Numbered from the stretch's first letter, positions 1-9,134 are shown. The stretch is 64,000 nucleotides of DNA from Streptomyces sp. DvalAA-43 (GCF_900091725.1 NZ_FMBW01000043.1:372001-436000); one strand, 5' to 3'. Numbers and translations: made by a program. Notes: generated by a model from the letters alone, not told the origin.

Positions 1-1
1 C

Positions 2-502
2 TGGCAGGACGCGCGCATCCGCAAGGTGGTGCGGCGGGCGCGCGGCGCGGAGTGGCGCAAGGCGTCCGCGCTGCCGGGCATCACGGTCACGGGCGAGAGC
101 GCCGAAGTGCGGGTCTTCCCTCCGGTGCCCCTGGACGGCTGGCCGAAGGAGCTGGCGAAGCTCCAGGTGTCGGGGACGGATCTGGACGACCCGGAGCCGC
201 CGGCCGCGCCCGACCTCTCGGGCCCGGTGCTGTGGCTCAACCCGGAGCTGGACATGTCGGCGGGCAAGGCCATGGCGCAGGCCGGGCACGGTGCGCAGCT
301 CGCCTGGTGGGAGCTGTCGGAGACGGAGCGCAAGGTGTGGCGCGAGGCGGGCTTCCCGCTCTCGGTCGCGACCGCGGAGGCGGGCCGCTGGCAGGAACTC
401 ACGGTGAGCGGGCTTCCGGTGGTGCGTGACGCCGGATTCACCGAGATCGCTCCCGGGTCGTGCACGGTGGTCGCCGACCATCCGGCGCTGCGGCTCGGCT
501 GA
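2..502 (+). CDS. Pth2-like peptidyl-tRNA hydrolase family protein (5' partial)
   Basis: This is the C-terminal part of a protein. The frame stays open to the window edge (WQDARIRK precedes the first possible start), so the true start lies upstream. The C-terminal ~100 residues carry the Pth2-type segment LDMSAGKAMAQAGHGAQLA, resembling the MSxGKxAAQxxHA signature of archaeal/eukaryotic-type peptidyl-tRNA hydrolase 2, which frees tRNA from stalled peptidyl-tRNA. The N-terminal half visible here has no recognised domain. Pth2 enzymes are about 115-130 residues, so this protein has an N-terminal extension. Activity is inferred from the family only. A 192-bp gap follows before the next gene on the same strand. 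Confidence 0.7.
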   Translation, partial: WQDARIRKVVRRARGAEWRKASALPGITVTGESAEVRVFPPVPLDGWPKELAKLQVSGTDLDDPEPPAAPDLSGPVLWLNPELDMSAGKAMAQAGHGAQLAWWELSETERKVWREAGFPLSVATAEAGRWQELTVSGLPVVRDAGFTEIAPGSCTVVADHPALRLG

Positions 503-694
503 ACGGAGCCGGACCGCGGCGGCTCCGCCCGCCGCCCTTCCACAGGCGCGCGCCCATCTTTCCACCGGCGCGCGGGCCCGCGCCGGTCTCCCCGTGCCGG
601 GAACCTCAAATCGACCTCTGAACGTCCCCCTGTTCGGATTCATCACCGCCCTCCGGGGCCATGAGGTCTGCACGGAGTGGAGGAGGGGGACGGC

Positions 695-1993
695 ATGAGG
701 CTGGGAATGGGGATCGGCTGGCGGCCGGAGATCGCGGACGCCGTCGAGGCGCTGCCGGGAATCGACTGGGTGGAGGCGGTGGCGGAGAACATCTGCACCG
801 GCCATCTGCCCGATTCGCTGGTGCGGCTCAGGGAACGCGGGGTCACGGTCGTGCCGCACGGCGTCTCGCTGGGCCTCGGCGGGGCCGACCGGCCCGACGC
901 GGGACGGCTCGCGGACCTCGCCGCCCGCGCCGAGCTGCTCTCCGCGCCGCTGGTGACCGAGCACATCGCGTTCGTACGGGCCGGGGGGCCGCGCACCTCG
1001 TCGCCGGGGCTGGAGGCGGGCCATCTGCTGCCCGTGCCACGGACCCGGGACGCGCTGGACGTGCTCTGCGAGAACGTACGCATCGCACAGGACTCGCTTC
1101 CGGTGCCGCTGGCCCTGGAGAACATCGCGGCGCTGATCTCCTGGCCCGGCGAGGAGCTGACGGAGGGGCAGTTCCTCGCGGAGCTGGTCGAGCGCACCAA
1201 CGTCCGGCTGCTGATCGACGTCGCCAATCTGCACACCAACCACGTCAACCGGGGCGAGGACCCGGCCACCGCGCTCGACGAGCTGCCGGTGGAGGCCATC
1301 GCGTACGTGCATGTGGCGGGCGGCGTGGAGAAGGACGGCGTCTGGCACGACACCCACGCCCATCCGGTCACCGCGCCCGTCCTCGACGTCCTCGCCGCAC
1401 TCCGCTCCCGGGTCGACCCGCCCGGCGTCCTCCTGGAACGCGACGACGACTTCCCTCCGGCCGGGGAACTGGCGGGCGAACTGGACGCGATCCGCGCCAC
1501 CCTGGACCGGGCTGCGGGGCGGGCGACACGGTCCGCCCCGGCCGTCCGTCGGGCCGCGCGGCCGGTGGCCTCCGCGACGCCGGACGCCACCCGCGACCGG
1601 CTCGCGGCCGCCCAGACCGGGCTGCTCTCCGCCCTGGTCGCCGGTGGCCCGGTCCCGCAGGGCTTCGACCGGCACCGCCTCGGGGTCCAGCGCCGCGCCC
1701 TGGCCGCCAAGCGGGCCGGGGTCGTCGCCAAGGTGGCACCCGAACTCCCGGAGATCCTGGGCACGGACTACCGGGACGCCTTCCTCGCGTACGCCGCGGC
1801 CCGTCCCCTGTCCGGCGGCTACCGGCGCGACGCGCTGGACTTCGCCGAGGAGCTGCTGATCGCGGGCCGGCCCGCCGACGCCGCCGCCCGGCGCCGGCTG
1901 ACGCACTGGTGGCAGGACCGGGCAGGCGCCCGCCCGCCGCGCCGCACCACCCTGTTCGTACGAGCGGCCCGCGCGGCCCTGACCGGAAGGTGA
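695..1993 (+). CDS. DUF692 (MNIO) iron-dependent oxidase fused to a DUF2063-like partner domain
   Basis: Protein of 432 aa. ATG 695 is chosen because a purine-rich RBS (GGAGGAGGGGGA) ends 4 bases before it; GTG 677 is an in-frame alternative. Residues 1-255 are the TIM-barrel DUF692/MNIO domain (relatives: MbnB, TglH, BufB). Likely iron ligands are all visible: His55 (PHGVSL), Glu142 (LENIAAL), Asp175, Asn178 and His180 (IDVANLHTNH), His206 (YVHVAGG), Asp219 with His221/His223 (HDTHAH) and Glu249 (LLERDDD). Residues about 300-400 (GFDRHRL, LAAKRAGVVAKVAPELPEILG, YAAARP) resemble DUF2063, the HvfC/BufC-type partner that usually is a separate protein. Known MNIOs modify cysteine residues of ribosomal peptides. 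The next gene encodes a Cys-rich protein, so it is the obvious candidate substrate; this is inference. Confidence 0.82.
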   Translation: MRLGMGIGWRPEIADAVEALPGIDWVEAVAENICTGHLPDSLVRLRERGVTVVPHGVSLGLGGADRPDAGRLADLAARAELLSAPLVTEHIAFVRAGGPRTSSPGLEAGHLLPVPRTRDALDVLCENVRIAQDSLPVPLALENIAALISWPGEELTEGQFLAELVERTNVRLLIDVANLHTNHVNRGEDPATALDELPVEAIAYVHVAGGVEKDGVWHDTHAHPVTAPVLDVLAALRSRVDPPGVLLERDDDFPPAGELAGELDAIRATLDRAAGRATRSAPAVRRAARPVASATPDATRDRLAAAQTGLLSALVAGGPVPQGFDRHRLGVQRRALAAKRAGVVAKVAPELPEILGTDYRDAFLAYAAARPLSGGYRRDALDFAEELLIAGRPADAAARRRLTHWWQDRAGARPPRRTTLFVRAARAALTGR

Positions 1994-1998
1994 CCGGC

Positions 1999-3054
1999 AT
2001 GGACACCGTGGCACTGCTGGTGGATCTCGGCGTCGTCGTCTCCTCCGTCCTCCTGATCGTGGGGCTCGCGCGGGCCCGTGGCGCCGTCGGCGGCTCCGTC
2101 CACGACCTGTACGAGGCCGCCTTCCTCAACGGCGGTCCGGGCAGGGTCGTGGACACCGCGCTCACCGCGATGAGGGCGGACGGGCGGCTCGCCGTCGGGG
2201 GTCCCGGAATCGTCGCCGTCCACCGGGCCGACGCCCACGACCCGGTGGAACGCGCGGTGCTCCAGGAACACGCCCAGGCCCCCAGCGGGGCGCTGCACAC
2301 CCTGCGCGACGCGGTGATGCGGCACCCCGCGGTGCAGGAGATCGGCGACGGGCTCGCGGCCCGCGGTCTGCTGGCGGCTCCCGCCACGAGCCGGACGTGG
2401 CACCGCTGGGGCGTCATCCAGGGGCTGGTCTGCATCCTGGCCGTCCCGTTCACCGTCGTGGCGACCGTCACGCAGTCGCTGTCCGACGAACTGTCCCCGG
2501 ACCCCTCCGTGCCCTTCGTCTTCAAGGTGCTCCCGGTCCTGATCGGCGGCGCCGTCACCGGATTCGTCTGCGCCGGCACCGCCCGGGGGCGCGTCACCAA
2601 GTCGGGCCGGCGGGCCGCCGAGGCGTACCGCGCCGCGCAGGCACACAACCCGGCACCGGCCCAGCTGGTCGCCACGCTCGGACTGCGGGCCCTGCCCGAT
2701 CCCGAGCTCCAGGCGCAGCTGATCGCGGCGGCCCGGATGCGGCCGGGCGGGCGGACGGCCGGGCCGCGGGCACGCGCGGCGGCGGCGTCCACGGGCGCCT
2801 CCGCCCTGCTCCTCGCGCCGGTGGTGTGGTGCGCCGGTACGAGCCCGGGGCACGGCAGTTGCGGAAGCTCCGGGGACGGGAGCAGCGGCGGTGGTGGCGG
2901 AGGGTGCAGTTCCGGGTCGGGGTGCGGAGCGGGGTCCGGCTGCGGCGGATCGAGCGGCTCCGGCTGCGGTGGCAGCGGTTCCAGCTGCTCCAGCAGCAGT
3001 TGTGGCGGAGGGTCGAGCTGCGGCGGCGGGTCCAGCTGCGGCAGCAGCTCCTGA
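1999..3054 (+). CDS. TIGR04222-type membrane protein with Cys/Gly/Ser-rich tail
   Basis: Protein of 351 aa starting 5 bases after the MNIO stop. GTG 1990 would give a 4-bp overlap and is an alternative start; ATG 1999 has GGAAGG 9 bases upstream. Hydrophobic segments lie near residues 6-24, 135-155, 176-196 and 268-280. The last ~75 residues are almost only Gly, Ser and Cys, with ten cysteines in spaced units such as SGSGCG, SSSSCGG and GSSCGG. The layout (membrane domain plus low-complexity Cys/Gly tail) matches the TIGR04222 family, whose function is unknown to me. Tight coupling to the MNIO gene suggests the tail could be its substrate or a metal-binding appendage. Confidence 0.72.
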   Translation: MDTVALLVDLGVVVSSVLLIVGLARARGAVGGSVHDLYEAAFLNGGPGRVVDTALTAMRADGRLAVGGPGIVAVHRADAHDPVERAVLQEHAQAPSGALHTLRDAVMRHPAVQEIGDGLAARGLLAAPATSRTWHRWGVIQGLVCILAVPFTVVATVTQSLSDELSPDPSVPFVFKVLPVLIGGAVTGFVCAGTARGRVTKSGRRAAEAYRAAQAHNPAPAQLVATLGLRALPDPELQAQLIAAARMRPGGRTAGPRARAAAASTGASALLLAPVVWCAGTSPGHGSCGSSGDGSSGGGGGGCSSGSGCGAGSGCGGSSGSGCGGSGSSCSSSSCGGGSSCGGGSSCGSSS

Positions 3055-3154
3055 CGGGCGCGGTCACACGGCTGATGCCCGGTCAGGAGCACGGCCGGTC
3101 CGGCGCGGGGTGGCGGTGTCGAAGGACGCCGACGCGGTGTGTGTAAAAGACGCC

Positions 3155-3183
3155 GGTGCGGCGCGCGGAACGCGCGCCGCACC
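3155..3183. terminator. Bidirectional hairpin terminator between convergent units
   Basis: A perfect 13-bp GC stem (GGTGCGGCGCGCG / CGCGCGCCGCACC) closes a 3-base GAA loop. On the minus strand it is followed by a short T-rich stretch (TCTTTTACAC), so it suits the end of the hemY-hemQ transcript as well as the plus-strand MNIO unit. Confidence 0.75.
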
Positions 3184-3279
3184 CGGAGCCGGACCCGGTG
3201 TCGCTGGAACGACGGGCGGCGCGAGAACGCCGGTGCCCGTCGTCTGATCTTCCGGGTCGGGGTGGTCCGAGCCCGCTCG

Positions 3280-4008
3280 CTACGCGAGCCCGGCCACCAG
3301 GTCTGCAACCGACTTCCTGCGCCCCGTGTAGAACGGGACCTCTTCGCGGACGTGCATCCGCGCCTCGGAGGCCCGCAGGTGACGCATCAGGTCGACGATG
3401 CGGTAGAGCTCGTCGGCCTCGAAGGCGAGAATCCACTCGTAGTCGCCGAGCGAGAAGGAGGCGACGGTGTTGGCCCGGACGTCGGGGTAGCCGCGCGCCA
3501 TCTTGCCGTGGTCCGCGAGCATGCGCCGACGGTCCTCGTCGGGCAGCAGGTACCAGTCGTAGGAGCGCACGAAGGGGTACACGCTGATGTAGTTGCGCGG
3601 CGTCTCGTCGGCCAGGAACGCCGGGATGTGCGACTTGTTGAACTCGGCGGGGCGGTGCAGCGCCATGTTCGACCAGACCGGCTCCAGTGCCAGGCCCAGC
3701 CTGGTGCGCCGGAAGAGGTTGTACGCCTCCTGGAGCTCGTCGGCCGTCTCGGCGTGCCACCAGATCATGACGTCGGCGTCGGCACGCAGGCCGGAGACGT
3801 CATAGGTACCGCGGACGGTGATGTCCTTGGCCGCGAGCTGGTCGAACAGCTCCTGGACCTCGTCGGCGTAGCCGGCACGGTCCGCGGGCAGGACGTCGCG
3901 CAGCTTGAAGACGGACCACAGCGTGTAGCGGATGACCTCGTTGAGGTCCTTGGCCTTCTTACCCGCGTTGGGGCCCTTGCTTGATTTCACAGTCTCAGGC
4001 GCACTCAT
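3280..4008 (-). CDS. hemQ: Coproheme decarboxylase HemQ (ChdC, chlorite-dismutase fold)
   Basis: Protein of 242 aa, the usual length for the family. It carries out the last step of the coproporphyrin-dependent heme pathway of Gram-positive bacteria: oxidative decarboxylation of two propionates of coproheme III, giving heme b. By offset from the actinobacterial enzyme, His127 (KSHIPAF) would be the distal His, Tyr144 (ISVYPFVRSYDWY) the radical-forming Tyr and His167 (LADHGKMA) the proximal heme ligand. ATG 4008 is taken as start; longer in-frame extensions run into hemY and lack family sequence. hemY ends 4 bases upstream, so the two form an operon. Confidence 0.95.
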   Translation of the reverse strand: MSAPETVKSSKGPNAGKKAKDLNEVIRYTLWSVFKLRDVLPADRAGYADEVQELFDQLAAKDITVRGTYDVSGLRADADVMIWWHAETADELQEAYNLFRRTRLGLALEPVWSNMALHRPAEFNKSHIPAFLADETPRNYISVYPFVRSYDWYLLPDEDRRRMLADHGKMARGYPDVRANTVASFSLGDYEWILAFEADELYRIVDLMRHLRASEARMHVREEVPFYTGRRKSVADLVAGLA

Positions 4009-4012
4009 ACGG

Positions 4013-5500
4013 CTATTGTCCCGCCTCGCTCCGTGTGCCCGTGACCAGGGTCGACGTGGCGATGATCTCTTCGCCGGAACCGCAGGTGAGCCCGGCCGCG
4101 ATCTCGTCCGCGGCGCGGTGGGCGCTGGCGATGCACGCCGGGATGCCGACGCCGTCGTAGACCGCTCCGCAGACCCGCAGCGCGGGCAGCTTGGCGACCT
4201 CGTCGCGGATCCGGGCGACCCGGGAGAGGTGGCCCACGGGGTACTGGGGCAGTCCGCCCGTCCACCGGGTGACCTCGGTGTCCACGGGCTTCGCGGCCAG
4301 TCCGGTCGCCTCGGCGAGGTCGCGCAGCGACACGTCGACGAGCTCGCCGTCCTCGCGGTGGATGTGGTCCTCCTCGCCGTAGCGGCCGACGGAGGTCCGC
4401 AGGACGAAGAGGTCCGGGGCGGATTCAGCGACCCAGTTCCACTTGTGCGAGGAGAAGGTGGACGCCTTGATGGTGCGGCCGTCGACCGGGGGGACGAGGA
4501 AGCCGGAGCGGCCGTCGAGCGCGGTCGTGGCGGCGACGTCGGAGCGGCGGAAGGCCATGGTGACGAGCGCCATCGACGCGTACTCGACACCGGCCAGCTC
4601 GGCGGAGGCCGCCGGGGACTCGGCGGCGAGCAGCGTGGAGGCGGACCAGGCGGGGGCGGCGAGCACGATGCCGTCGGCGGTGAACGTCCGGGTGTCCGTG
4701 CGGACGTCCCAGCCCCCGGCGGTACGGGTCAGGCCGAGGACGGGGGTGGCGGTCAGGATCTCCCCGCCCGCCGCGCGCACGGCGTCGGCGACCGCGCCGG
4801 GCAGGGTGCCGATGCCGCCGTCGATGCCCTGGAAGACCGGTCCGTTCTGCTGCCGGGCCACGGCCCGCTCCTGGATGCGCAGGACGCCGTCGAGCAGCGA
4901 GCCGCCCTCCCGGGCCGCCTCGAAGAGCTGCGGTACGGCGGCGCGCATCGAGATCCGGTAGGAGTCGCCCGCGTACACACCGCCGAGCAGCGGTTCCACG
5001 AGCCGGTCGACGACCTCGCGGCCCAGTCGGTCGGCGACGTACGCGCCGACGGCGACGTCGTCACCGACCGGGGTCGGGGTGAGGTCGCGTTCCTGCGCGA
5101 CGCGGGCGAGGCCCTCCGGGGTCAGCAGTCCGCCGAGCACCGCCGGGTCGCCGGGCACGCCCATCACATGGCCCTTGGGCATGGGCCGCAGGGCGTCGCG
5201 GGTCCAGACCGACGCGGTGGCCGTGGCGGGAGGCCGCAGCCGGTCGCCGAGCCCGACCTCGCGTGCCAGGGCGACCGCCTCCGGGCGCCGGGCGAGCATC
5301 GACTCGGCGCCCAGGTCGACCTGGGCGCCGGCGATCTCACCGGTCATGAGCTTGCCGCCGAGCCGCCCGGTGGCCTCCAGCAGGGTGACCCGCAGTCCGG
5401 CGCCGAGGAGTCGGTGGGCGGCGGCGAGACCGGAGATGCCTCCGCCGATGACGACGACGTGTCCGGTGCCCGGTTCCGCACGGTTTGTTGAACGCTGCAT
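4013..5500 (-). CDS. hemY: Coproporphyrinogen III / protoporphyrinogen oxidase (HemY/CgoX, also called HemG)
   Basis: Flavoprotein of 495 aa. The N-terminal FAD-binding GxGxxG motif is clear (VVVIGGGISGLAAAHRL, residues about 15-31), followed by LLEATGRLGGKL, typical of the amine-oxidase/PPO fold. The C-terminal FAD contact is represented by VCGAVYDGVGIPACIASA. In organisms with HemQ this enzyme normally oxidises coproporphyrinogen III to coproporphyrin III rather than acting on protoporphyrinogen, so CgoX is the likely role. It is the first gene of the hemY-hemQ operon and is divergent from the DUF4349 lipoprotein gene (126-bp shared upstream region). Confidence 0.94.
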   Translation of the reverse strand: MQRSTNRAEPGTGHVVVIGGGISGLAAAHRLLGAGLRVTLLEATGRLGGKLMTGEIAGAQVDLGAESMLARRPEAVALAREVGLGDRLRPPATATASVWTRDALRPMPKGHVMGVPGDPAVLGGLLTPEGLARVAQERDLTPTPVGDDVAVGAYVADRLGREVVDRLVEPLLGGVYAGDSYRISMRAAVPQLFEAAREGGSLLDGVLRIQERAVARQQNGPVFQGIDGGIGTLPGAVADAVRAAGGEILTATPVLGLTRTAGGWDVRTDTRTFTADGIVLAAPAWSASTLLAAESPAASAELAGVEYASMALVTMAFRRSDVAATTALDGRSGFLVPPVDGRTIKASTFSSHKWNWVAESAPDLFVLRTSVGRYGEEDHIHREDGELVDVSLRDLAEATGLAAKPVDTEVTRWTGGLPQYPVGHLSRVARIRDEVAKLPALRVCGAVYDGVGIPACIASAHRAADEIAAGLTCGSGEEIIATSTLVTGTRSEAGQ

Positions 5501-5626
5501 GCCCCCACTCTCTCAAACCCGGTCCGAGTCCTGAACGTGACTGCTTCGAAATCGGTATTCGGCAACCGGTGCCCCGGTCCGGCACGTCGAACCGGCACCA
5601 TCGACGACCCGCCTTGGGGGGCATTC

Positions 5627-6601
5627 ATGCAGAGACACCGGCATCCAGGCCGTTCATCGGTCCGCCGTCCGCGTCTGGTCCTGGCGGCCGGCCTCGTGGC
5701 CGGCCTGCTCGCCCTGAGCGGCTGCGCCGCCTCGGACAGTGCGAGCGACGCGAGTTCCGGCGACAGCAAGCGGGCGTTCGGCGCCGAGGAGCGGGGCGCC
5801 GCCGACGCGGCGGCCGGGAAGGCGGAGCAGGGGACGGCCGGTGCGCCGTCGCAGCGGAAGAAGACCGATGCCCTGCCCTCCGGCACCCATGTCATCCGTA
5901 CCGCCGCGCTCTCGGTGGAGGTGCGGAACGTGCCGAAGGCGGCCGCGGTCGCCCGTTCGGCCGCTGAGGGTGCGGGCGGTCTGGTGGCCGACGAGAAGAC
6001 CGAGCGGGTCGATGACACACATGACATGTCACGTCTCGTGCTGCGCGTTCCACAGGGCGAGTACGAGGCGGTGCTGAAGCGGCTCGCGGGCACCGGAAGG
6101 CTGCTTTCGCGTACCTCGTCGGCGAAGGACGTCACCGACCAGGTGGTCGACGTGGAGAGCCGGATCGCCACCCAGCGGGCGAGTGTGGCGCGGGTACGGA
6201 AGCTGATGGACCAGGCGGAGAAGCTCAGCGACGTGGTCACGCTGGAGGGCGAGCTGAGCAGCCGTCAGGCGTCCCTGGAGTCGCTGCTCGCCCAGCAGGC
6301 GTCGCTGGAGGACCGCACCGCGCTCGCCACGATCACCCTCGAACTCACCGAGCCGGAGACGGCGGCGAAGGACGGCGACGACGACGGCCCCGGGTTCCTG
6401 GACGCACTCGGCGGCGGCTGGCACGCGTTCGTGACCGCGCTGCTGTGGCTGGCGATGGCGGTGGGCGCCGCGGCCCCGTTCCTGGCCGCGGCGGCCGTGC
6501 TCCTGCTGCTGTGGCGGCTGCTGCGCCGCCGGCTGCCCGGACGCCGTGCGCCGCGGACACCCGGTCCCGGCGGGTCCTCGCCCGCTCCTCCGGCGTCGTA
6601 G
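5627..6601 (+). CDS. DUF4349 domain lipoprotein
   Basis: Protein of 324 aa. ATG 5627 is preceded by a TTGGGGGG RBS; upstream in-frame residues do not look like a signal peptide. Residues 1-31 form a lipoprotein signal (RRPRLVL, hydrophobic core, lipobox LSGC). A polar Ser/Ala linker follows, then the DUF4349 domain from about residue 85 to 250 (VIRTAALSVEVRNV, VDVESRIATQRASVARVRKL). The central part is a heptad-rich coiled coil. A single C-terminal TM helix (WHAFVTALLWLAMAVGAAAP onward) is followed by an Arg-rich cytoplasmic end. The protein should therefore be anchored at both ends in the membrane with its coiled coil outside. Function unknown. Confidence 0.85.
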   Translation: MQRHRHPGRSSVRRPRLVLAAGLVAGLLALSGCAASDSASDASSGDSKRAFGAEERGAADAAAGKAEQGTAGAPSQRKKTDALPSGTHVIRTAALSVEVRNVPKAAAVARSAAEGAGGLVADEKTERVDDTHDMSRLVLRVPQGEYEAVLKRLAGTGRLLSRTSSAKDVTDQVVDVESRIATQRASVARVRKLMDQAEKLSDVVTLEGELSSRQASLESLLAQQASLEDRTALATITLELTEPETAAKDGDDDGPGFLDALGGGWHAFVTALLWLAMAVGAAAPFLAAAAVLLLLWRLLRRRLPGRRAPRTPGPGGSSPAPPAS

Positions 6602-6651
6602 CGTGGTCCCTTCGGACCGGGGACGGACCCCGGGTGTCGAAGGGACCAGGC

Positions 6652-8037
6652 ATGACGGCGGAGCGACTGGTGGTCATCGGTGGTGATGCGGCGGGCATGT
6701 CCGCCGCGTCCCAGGCCCGCAGGCTCAAGGGCCCCGGCGAGCTGGGCATCATCGCCTTCGAGCGGGGCCATTTCGCCTCGTACTCCGCCTGCGGCATCCC
6801 GTACTGGGTCGGCGGCGACGTGGCGGAGCGGGACGATCTCGTCGCGCGCACCCCGCAGGAGCACCGGGCGCGTGACATCGACCTCAGGACGCGCACCGAG
6901 GTCACGGAGATCGATGTCGCCGGGCAGCGGGTGCGGGCCCTGGACCGGGAGACCGGTGAGACGTACTGGACGGGCTTCGACAAGCTGGTGATCGCGACCG
7001 GGGCCCGCCCGGTGCGTCCGGCGCTGCCGGGCATGGACGCGCCCGGGGTGCACGGGGTGCAGACGCTGGACGACGGGCAGGCGCTGCTGGAGACGCTGGA
7101 CCGGGCTCCGGGCGCACGGCGGGCGGTCGTCATCGGGGCGGGCTACATCGGCGTGGAGATGGCGGAGGCGCTGTTGAAGCACGGCTTCGAGGTGACCGTG
7201 CTCAACCGCGGCGAGCAGCCGATGGCGACGCTCGACCCCGACATGGGGCGGCTGGTGCACGACGCGATGGACGGTCTGGGCATCACCACGGTCAACCGGG
7301 CCGAGGTCACCGCGATCCGCACCGGCTCGGACGGCCGGGTCCGCGCGGTCGCCACGGGCGACGCCTCCTACCCGGCGGACGTCGTGGTGCTCGGCATCGG
7401 TGTGGAGCCGGAGACGACGCTGGCCCGCGCCGTCGGCCTCCCGCTGGGCCCGCACGGCGGGCTGCTGACCGATCTGTCGATGCGAGTGGTCGGGCACGAC
7501 AACATCTGGGCGGGCGGCGACTGCGTGGAGGTCCTCGACCTGGTGGCGGGCCGTACCCGCCACATCGCGCTGGGCACCCACGCCAACAAGCACGGCCAGA
7601 TCATCGGGTCCAACGTCGGCGGCGGCTACGGGACGTTCCCGGGGGTGGTCGGCACGGCGGTGAGCAAGGTGTGTGATCTGGAGATCGCCCGCACCGGTCT
7701 GCGCGAGAAGGACGCCCGCGCGGTGGGCCTGCGGTTCGTCACGGCGACGATCGAGTCGACGGGCCGGGCGGGGTACTACCCGGGGGCGCGGCCCATGACG
7801 GTGAAGATGCTCGCGGAGTACCGCACGGGGCGGCTGCTGGGCGTACAGATCGTGGGCCGGGACGGGGCGGCGAAGCGCGTGGACATCGCGGCGGTGGCGC
7901 TCACGGCGGGAATGACGGTGGAGCAGATGACCGCCCTGGACCTGGGGTACGCCCCGCCGTTCTCACCGGTCTGGGACCCGGTCCTGGTGGCGGCCCGCAA
8001 GGCGGTGACGGCGGTGCGCCGGGCGGGCACCGCCTGA
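6652..8037 (+). CDS. CoA-disulfide reductase-like FAD/NAD(P) oxidoreductase
   Basis: Flavoprotein of 461 aa of the pyridine-nucleotide disulfide oxidoreductase class. It has an N-terminal FAD motif (VVIGGDAAGMSAA, residues 7-19), a single redox cysteine Cys47 in YSACGIPY, a second dinucleotide motif (VVIGAGYIGVEMAEAL) and the FAD loop IWAGGDCVEV. The ACGIPY motif with one active Cys is that of CoA-disulfide reductases, NADH oxidases and polysulfide reductases, not of CxxxxC enzymes. There is no rhodanese domain. The most likely job is low-molecular-weight thiol or sulfane-sulfur redox. It starts 50 bases after the DUF4349 gene and converges with hemE. Confidence 0.85.
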   Translation: MTAERLVVIGGDAAGMSAASQARRLKGPGELGIIAFERGHFASYSACGIPYWVGGDVAERDDLVARTPQEHRARDIDLRTRTEVTEIDVAGQRVRALDRETGETYWTGFDKLVIATGARPVRPALPGMDAPGVHGVQTLDDGQALLETLDRAPGARRAVVIGAGYIGVEMAEALLKHGFEVTVLNRGEQPMATLDPDMGRLVHDAMDGLGITTVNRAEVTAIRTGSDGRVRAVATGDASYPADVVVLGIGVEPETTLARAVGLPLGPHGGLLTDLSMRVVGHDNIWAGGDCVEVLDLVAGRTRHIALGTHANKHGQIIGSNVGGGYGTFPGVVGTAVSKVCDLEIARTGLREKDARAVGLRFVTATIESTGRAGYYPGARPMTVKMLAEYRTGRLLGVQIVGRDGAAKRVDIAAVALTAGMTVEQMTALDLGYAPPFSPVWDPVLVAARKAVTAVRRAGTA

Positions 8038-8060
8038 GGACGGCGCCCGGCCCCGGCGGC

Positions 8061-9134
8061 TCAGCGCTCGGTGCTGGTGTGCACGTACTCGACGAGCCGG
8101 GTCAGCGCGTCCGGGTCCATCGTCGGCATCACGCCGTGGCCCAGGTTGAAGACATGGCCTTCGAGACCGGCGGCCGCGTCCAGCACCTCCTGGGTCTTGG
8201 CCTCCACCACCTCGGTCGGGGCGAACAGGACGGCGGGGTCGAGGTTGCCCTGGAGCGCCTTGCCGGGGCCGACCCGGCGCGCGGCCTCGTCCAGCGGGAC
8301 GCGCCAGTCGACGCCGACGACATCCGCGCCCGCCTCGCCCATCAGGCCGAGCAGCTCGCCGGTGCCGACACCGAAGTGGATGCGCGGGACGCCGTACGGG
8401 GCTACGGCGTCGAAGACCTTCGCGGAGGCGGGCAGCACCGAGCGGCGGTAGTCGGCGGGGGCCAGCGCGCCCACCCAGGAGTCGAAGAGCTGGACGGCCG
8501 AGGCGCCCGCCTCGATCTGCACCTTGAGGAAAGCGCCGGTGATCTCGGCGAGCCGGTCCAGCAGATCCGCCCAGAGCTGCGGGTCGCCGTACATCAGGGC
8601 CTTGGTGTGCTCGTGGTTGCGGGACGGGCCGCCCTCCACGAGATAGCTCGCGAGGGTGAACGGTGCCCCGGCGAAGCCGATCAGGGGGGTGGGGCCCAGC
8701 TCGGCGGTGAGCAGGCCGATGGCCTCGGTGACGTACCAGACGTCCTCGGGGGTGAGGTCGCGCAGCCGGGCCAGGTCGGCGCGGGTACGGATCGGGTCGG
8801 CGATGACCGGGCCGACACCGGGCTTGATGTCGAGGTCGATGCCGATCGCCTTGAGCGGTACGACGATGTCGCTGAAGTAGATGGCGGCGTCGACCCCGTG
8901 GCGGCGGACGGGCTGCATCGTGATCTCCGCGACCAGCTCCGGCATCATGCAGGAGTCGAGCATCGGGATGCCTTCGCGCACCCTCAGGTACTCGGGCAGG
9001 GAGCGCCCCGCCTGGCGCATGAACCAGACCGGTGTGTGCGGCACGGGCTCCCGTCGGCACGCCTTCAGGAACGCCGACTCATGGGTGGCGGAGGTCTTCG
9101 TCTGCTGGCCCATGGGGCGATCGTTGGCACTCAC
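8061..9134 (-). CDS. hemE: Uroporphyrinogen decarboxylase
   Basis: Cytosolic enzyme of 357 aa that decarboxylates the four acetate arms of uroporphyrinogen III to give coproporphyrinogen III, the substrate of HemY/CgoX. Signature WFMRQAGRSLPEY near residue 36 and the second family motif (GFAGAPFTLASYLVEG) are intact, and the length is normal. GTG 9134 (VSANDRPMGQQ) is chosen as start; ATG 9113 is possible, and neither has a strong RBS. It is divergent from the DUF3000 gene with 91 bp between them. Together with hemY-hemQ it covers three late steps of the coproporphyrin pathway within 6 kb. Confidence 0.95.
   Translation of the reverse strand: MSANDRPMGQQTKTSATHESAFLKACRREPVPHTPVWFMRQAGRSLPEYLRVREGIPMLDSCMMPELVAEITMQPVRRHGVDAAIYFSDIVVPLKAIGIDLDIKPGVGPVIADPIRTRADLARLRDLTPEDVWYVTEAIGLLTAELGPTPLIGFAGAPFTLASYLVEGGPSRNHEHTKALMYGDPQLWADLLDRLAEITGAFLKVQIEAGASAVQLFDSWVGALAPADYRRSVLPASAKVFDAVAPYGVPRIHFGVGTGELLGLMGEAGADVVGVDWRVPLDEAARRVGPGKALQGNLDPAVLFAPTEVVEAKTQEVLDAAAGLEGHVFNLGHGVMPTMDPDALTRLVEYVHTSTER

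Noticed and set aside
661..3054. 797-residue open frame covering the MNIO gene and the Cys-rich protein
   Set aside because: Its first 446 codons are out of frame with the MNIO protein and give Arg/Gly-rich noise; only the part from 1999 is a real gene.
3055..3279. Small gene between the Cys-rich protein and hemQ
   Set aside because: Short frames exist, but the stretch contains the terminator hairpin and no RBS-start combination with protein-like sequence.
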